From Geminicoccaceae bacterium (GTDB lineage: Bacteria; Pseudomonadota; Alphaproteobacteria; Geminicoccales; Geminicoccaceae), in the NCBI GenBank assembly GCA_028285265.1, contig JANQPX010000030.1, positions 744,001 to 808,000 on the forward strand: a DNA stretch of 64,000 nucleotides, read 5' to 3'. A program made the translations under genes and the position numbers. This document shows, one piece after another, positions 61,350-64,000 of this stretch. A model generated the notes under the pieces. The model had not been told where the DNA came from. It searched no databases and saw nothing but the letters and a program-made list of their open reading frames with translations. Numbering within the stretch: the first letter of the stretch is position 1; the number at the start of each line of letters is the position of its first letter.

Positions 61350-62734
61350 GCCACTACTTCGCGCATCTGGAGATCGAGCAGCTGCTCAAAGACTATCCGA
61401 TTGGTCATGAGTTCGTTCAAGCTTATGGCCGGATGAGCAGAGATGAACTGCGTAACAAGCAGGAGGAGCGATTTTTAAGGGTCATGGCGCGAGCTTGGGA
61501 CATTCCCTTCTACCGGCGCCGTTGGCAGGGAGTGGGATTAGAACCAGGGGACATTCGGGGACTCGACGATATCACGAAGCTACCGGTCTATGACAAGGCC
61601 GATATCATGGAATCGATCGAGGCCTGTCCGCCCTTCGGTGACTTTACCGGATGGTCGCGGGATCCTCGGTCCGCTGTAGTCCCTGTGACCTTCCACACCA
61701 CATCAGGCACAACCGGCAAACCGCAAATTCTCTTGTTCGGGCCCAAAGGCCGAGAAGTTGGTAATCTCCTAGCGGCGCGTATGTATCAATGGCAGGGGCT
61801 TACTTCTGGTGATGTGGTCCATTCGGTCTATGGCCATGGCACCATTAATGGCGGCCACTATATTCGAGAGGCTGTGACACATTTCACGAGCGCACTGTTT
61901 GTCCCTGCCGGCACCGGAGCGGAGACGAGGTCCGCCCGACAGGTGGAGCTCATGCGCGACTTTGGTGCGACCGTTTTGGTCGGTTTTGTCGACTATCTTC
62001 GCAAGCTCTCCAACACAGCCCACGAACTCGGCATCATCCCGGGAGAAGACATTAAGATCCGGATGATCTCTGGTCATCTCGGGATGGAAGATCGGTCCTT
62101 GGTCGAAGATGATTGGGGAGGCGCAAAAGTCTATGATTGGTATGGCGTTGCCGACACCGGCAGCATCGCCGGAGAGGGGCCAGATCGTGATGGCCTCTAT
62201 ATCTGGGAGGATGCCCACTTCCTAGAGCTCCTTGATATCGAAGATGGACGCCCTGTCGCGCCTGGTGAAAAAGGCGATATGGTTTGCACGTGCCTCTATA
62301 AAGACGACATCTTCCCGGTCATTCGCTTCAATACCCATGATGTCAGTGCAGCCAAGCTGGGATCGAATGCGACCGGTATGGTATTCGAGCGCATCGAAGG
62401 TTTCCTTGGTCGTTCCGACAATATGGTGAAGCTGCGTGGCATCAATGTTTTTCCCCATGCCGTCGGTCAAATCCTTGCCGATGAGCAGGCATTCAATGGA
62501 GCGTTTGTTTGCTTCATCGATCGCGATCAGACGGGTCGGGATGAAATGACGGTTATGGTTGAGATCAAGGATCAGGCGAGCGGGTCTCTTCATGCTGACC
62601 TGGCGGAAAAACTGAAGCATGGCCTTGGTGTCAGTGTATTGGTTGAGCATGTTCCCGAGGGGGCGACGGCCGTTTTTACAGAAATCGATCGGCGGCAAAA
62701 GCCATTGCGTTTGATCGATCGGCGAGGGCGATGA
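61346..62734 (+). CDS. Phenylacetate-CoA-ligase-like (PaaK family) acyl-CoA ligase
   Basis: A 462-residue adenylate-forming enzyme that should activate a carboxylic acid to its CoA ester with ATP. The P-loop is VTFHTTSGTTGKPQILLFG. Further PaaK-family features are TKLPVYDKADIMESIE, VYDWYGVADTGSIAGEGPD in the adenine-binding region, CLYKDDIFPVIRFNTHDVSA and the hinge region GRSDNMVKLRGINVFPHAVG. The aryl substrate of PaaK is not assured. It overlaps both neighbours by four bases (ATGA). Confidence 0.9.
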   Translation: MSHYFAHLEIEQLLKDYPIGHEFVQAYGRMSRDELRNKQEERFLRVMARAWDIPFYRRRWQGVGLEPGDIRGLDDITKLPVYDKADIMESIEACPPFGDFTGWSRDPRSAVVPVTFHTTSGTTGKPQILLFGPKGREVGNLLAARMYQWQGLTSGDVVHSVYGHGTINGGHYIREAVTHFTSALFVPAGTGAETRSARQVELMRDFGATVLVGFVDYLRKLSNTAHELGIIPGEDIKIRMISGHLGMEDRSLVEDDWGGAKVYDWYGVADTGSIAGEGPDRDGLYIWEDAHFLELLDIEDGRPVAPGEKGDMVCTCLYKDDIFPVIRFNTHDVSAAKLGSNATGMVFERIEGFLGRSDNMVKLRGINVFPHAVGQILADEQAFNGAFVCFIDRDQTGRDEMTVMVEIKDQASGSLHADLAEKLKHGLGVSVLVEHVPEGATAVFTEIDRRQKPLRLIDRRGR

Positions 62735-64000
62735 CTGCAGGCGCGCTTCGCGAGGCTTATCTCAACAGTACGCGCGATCCGGTCGAGGAGGTCGAAGCCT
62801 GTTTGCAACGATGTGCCAATGATCGTTTGAATGCGCTGATTGCGGTGGATCATGACGGCGCCTTATCAGCGGCGGAAGCGGCAAGAGAACGGTATCAACG
62901 TGGCGCATCGATCGGTGTCTGGGACGGTATATCCTTTGTCGCCAAGGATAATATTGCTGCCGCTACACTGCCTTGGACCGCCGGTATTGGCGCCTATCGT
63001 GATCGCATCGCCCAGAAGGATGCGGAGGTAGTGGCCGATCTAAAGCGGGCGGGGGCTGTGCTGATCGGTAAGGCTAATCTCCATGAGGCGGCACTTGGTA
63101 CCACAAATGATAATCCCTGGTATGGTCGATGTCACAACCCGCATCAACGAGGGTACACGCCAGGCGGATCCTCCGGCGGTTCTGGAGCTGCGGTCGGCAG
63201 TGCTTTGGTACCGCTTGCACTCGGCACCGATACACTGGGATCCGTTCGCGTGCCGGCCGCATTCTGCGGTGTTTACGGGTATAAGCCCGGGCCGGGGCTT
63301 GTCTCTCAACAAGGCGTGACACCGCTGTCGCCAAGGTTAGACACGATCGGCTTAATCTCAGATTCTTCGACGGATCTCGAGATCTACGGACTGTCTCTTT
63401 CAAAACTGCCCAGCACAAACCGTCAGATGTGGCCGACCATCGGCATTCTCGACGACGAAGCTCTCGCTGGGTGCGCGCCTACGATCGTCTCGCAATATGG
63501 TGATGTGGTGGCGGCTCTCCGGGAAACTGATGCCCGATTACACTATGTGCCATGGTTTGACGATCCATCTGCCAATCGACGCGCCGGTCTTGCTCTGGTG
63601 ATTACAGATGCGTACGCAGAGCATGCCGTGACGTTAGCGACAAAGAGCAACGGCTTTTCCGCCGAAATCCTTGAGTTCTTGTTCTTTGGGCGCGATTTCC
63701 CAACGGGTAAGCTTCAGGCGTCCAAGGCAAGGATTGAGCGGATGCAGCTCCATCAAGCCCAACATTGGACGTCCGTCGATGTTGTCTTGACTCCCGTGAC
63801 GCCTTACCCAGCGCATCCGTTCGAGGAAGACCCGCCCGACGACCTCGCTGATTTCACGGCGCCTGCCAATCTCATCGGCCTTCCCGCCGTCAGCTTTCCG
63901 TTCGGCCATGATGATGGTGGTCTTCCTCTTGGACTTCAGCTCCTTGGGAAAAGGGGCGAGGATCGTGATCTTCTTACTGCAACGCGGTGGCTCGACCAGG
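62731..64000 (+). CDS. Amidase-signature hydrolase (partial, runs off the window)
   Basis: The first 423 codons of an amidase, open to the window end. It starts with ATG 62731, overlapping the ligase stop by four bases. The Ser-cisSer-Lys triad is in place: Lys72 in SFVAKDNIAA, cis-Ser147 in YTPGGSSGGSGAAVG and nucleophile Ser171 in GTDTLGSVRVPAAFCGVYGY, with the usual 24-residue gap between the two serines. The LGS in place of the common GGS is a mild deviation. In this operon it might release the acid that the ligase activates, which is inference. Confidence 0.92.
   Translation, partial: MTAGALREAYLNSTRDPVEEVEACLQRCANDRLNALIAVDHDGALSAAEAARERYQRGASIGVWDGISFVAKDNIAAATLPWTAGIGAYRDRIAQKDAEVVADLKRAGAVLIGKANLHEAALGTTNDNPWYGRCHNPHQRGYTPGGSSGGSGAAVGSALVPLALGTDTLGSVRVPAAFCGVYGYKPGPGLVSQQGVTPLSPRLDTIGLISDSSTDLEIYGLSLSKLPSTNRQMWPTIGILDDEALAGCAPTIVSQYGDVVAALRETDARLHYVPWFDDPSANRRAGLALVITDAYAEHAVTLATKSNGFSAEILEFLFFGRDFPTGKLQASKARIERMQLHQAQHWTSVDVVLTPVTPYPAHPFEEDPPDDLADFTAPANLIGLPAVSFPFGHDDGGLPLGLQLLGKRGEDRDLLTATRWLDQ

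Overview
The window looks like a chromosomal segment of an alphaproteobacterium, probably Rhodospirillales-like. The reasons are the gene order rpmH-rnpA-yidD-yidC-engB-argB, a complete Tad/Cpa pilus locus of the alphaproteobacterial type, and many PAS, GGDEF/EAL and chemotaxis-type signalling proteins. Nearly all proteins match known families at family level. I see no insertion sequence, prophage, CRISPR array or plasmid feature. The gaps between operons often run 350-850 bases and look like decayed, non-coding sequence.

Layout. 1-9929 (+): a type II secretion operon in the order gspD(3' end)-O-E-F-G-H-I-J-L-M-C-K, with mostly overlapping genes. The gspD end carries an apparent -1 frameshift at an A-AAA-AAC heptamer and encodes a C-terminal SPOR domain. 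10273-13908 (-): a six-PAS GGDEF/EAL protein. 14300-16727: a convergent pair, an alkyl-DHAP-synthase-like FAD oxidase and an exported PCMT-like methyltransferase. 17094-21557 (-): argB, engB, yidC, yidD, rnpA and a GTG-started rpmH behind a good sigma70-type promoter. 21881-25627 (+): two DUF547 paralogues and an orphan histidine kinase.

25732-37794: Tad/Cpa pilus locus, nearly all on the minus strand. Two Flp pilins are followed by CpaA, B, C, D, E, F, TadB and TadC. A TadD-type TPR lipoprotein with a SPOR domain lies on the plus strand, and two TadE-like minor pseudopilins lie beyond it. CpaD has an OmpA-like core and one TadE-like protein has EF-hand-like acidic repeats. 38655-41490 (+): an MttB-family methyltransferase, a GNAT acetyltransferase and a glycerophosphodiesterase in one overlapping operon, followed by tRNA-Asp. 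41876-44361 (+): two solute-binding proteins (TAXI and Bug/TctC) with no permease beside them.

44850-52518 (-): a soluble chemotaxis transducer with four near-identical PAS repeats, tRNA-Leu(UAA), and a signalling operon (histidine kinase, response regulator, double-receiver GGDEF/EAL). Divergent from that operon, 52908-58502 (+), is the most unusual cluster: a D-Ala-D-Ala-ligase-like ATP-grasp enzyme, a 1022-residue protein that appears to join two CACHE-like periplasmic sensors to an MFS transporter, and an ABC-type solute-binding protein with no ABC transporter. I propose it as a candidate make/transport/sense module; that role is inference. 59040-64000 (+): a CoA-dependent catabolic operon (acyl-CoA dehydrogenase, type III CoA-transferase, PaaK-like CoA ligase, amidase) that runs off the window.
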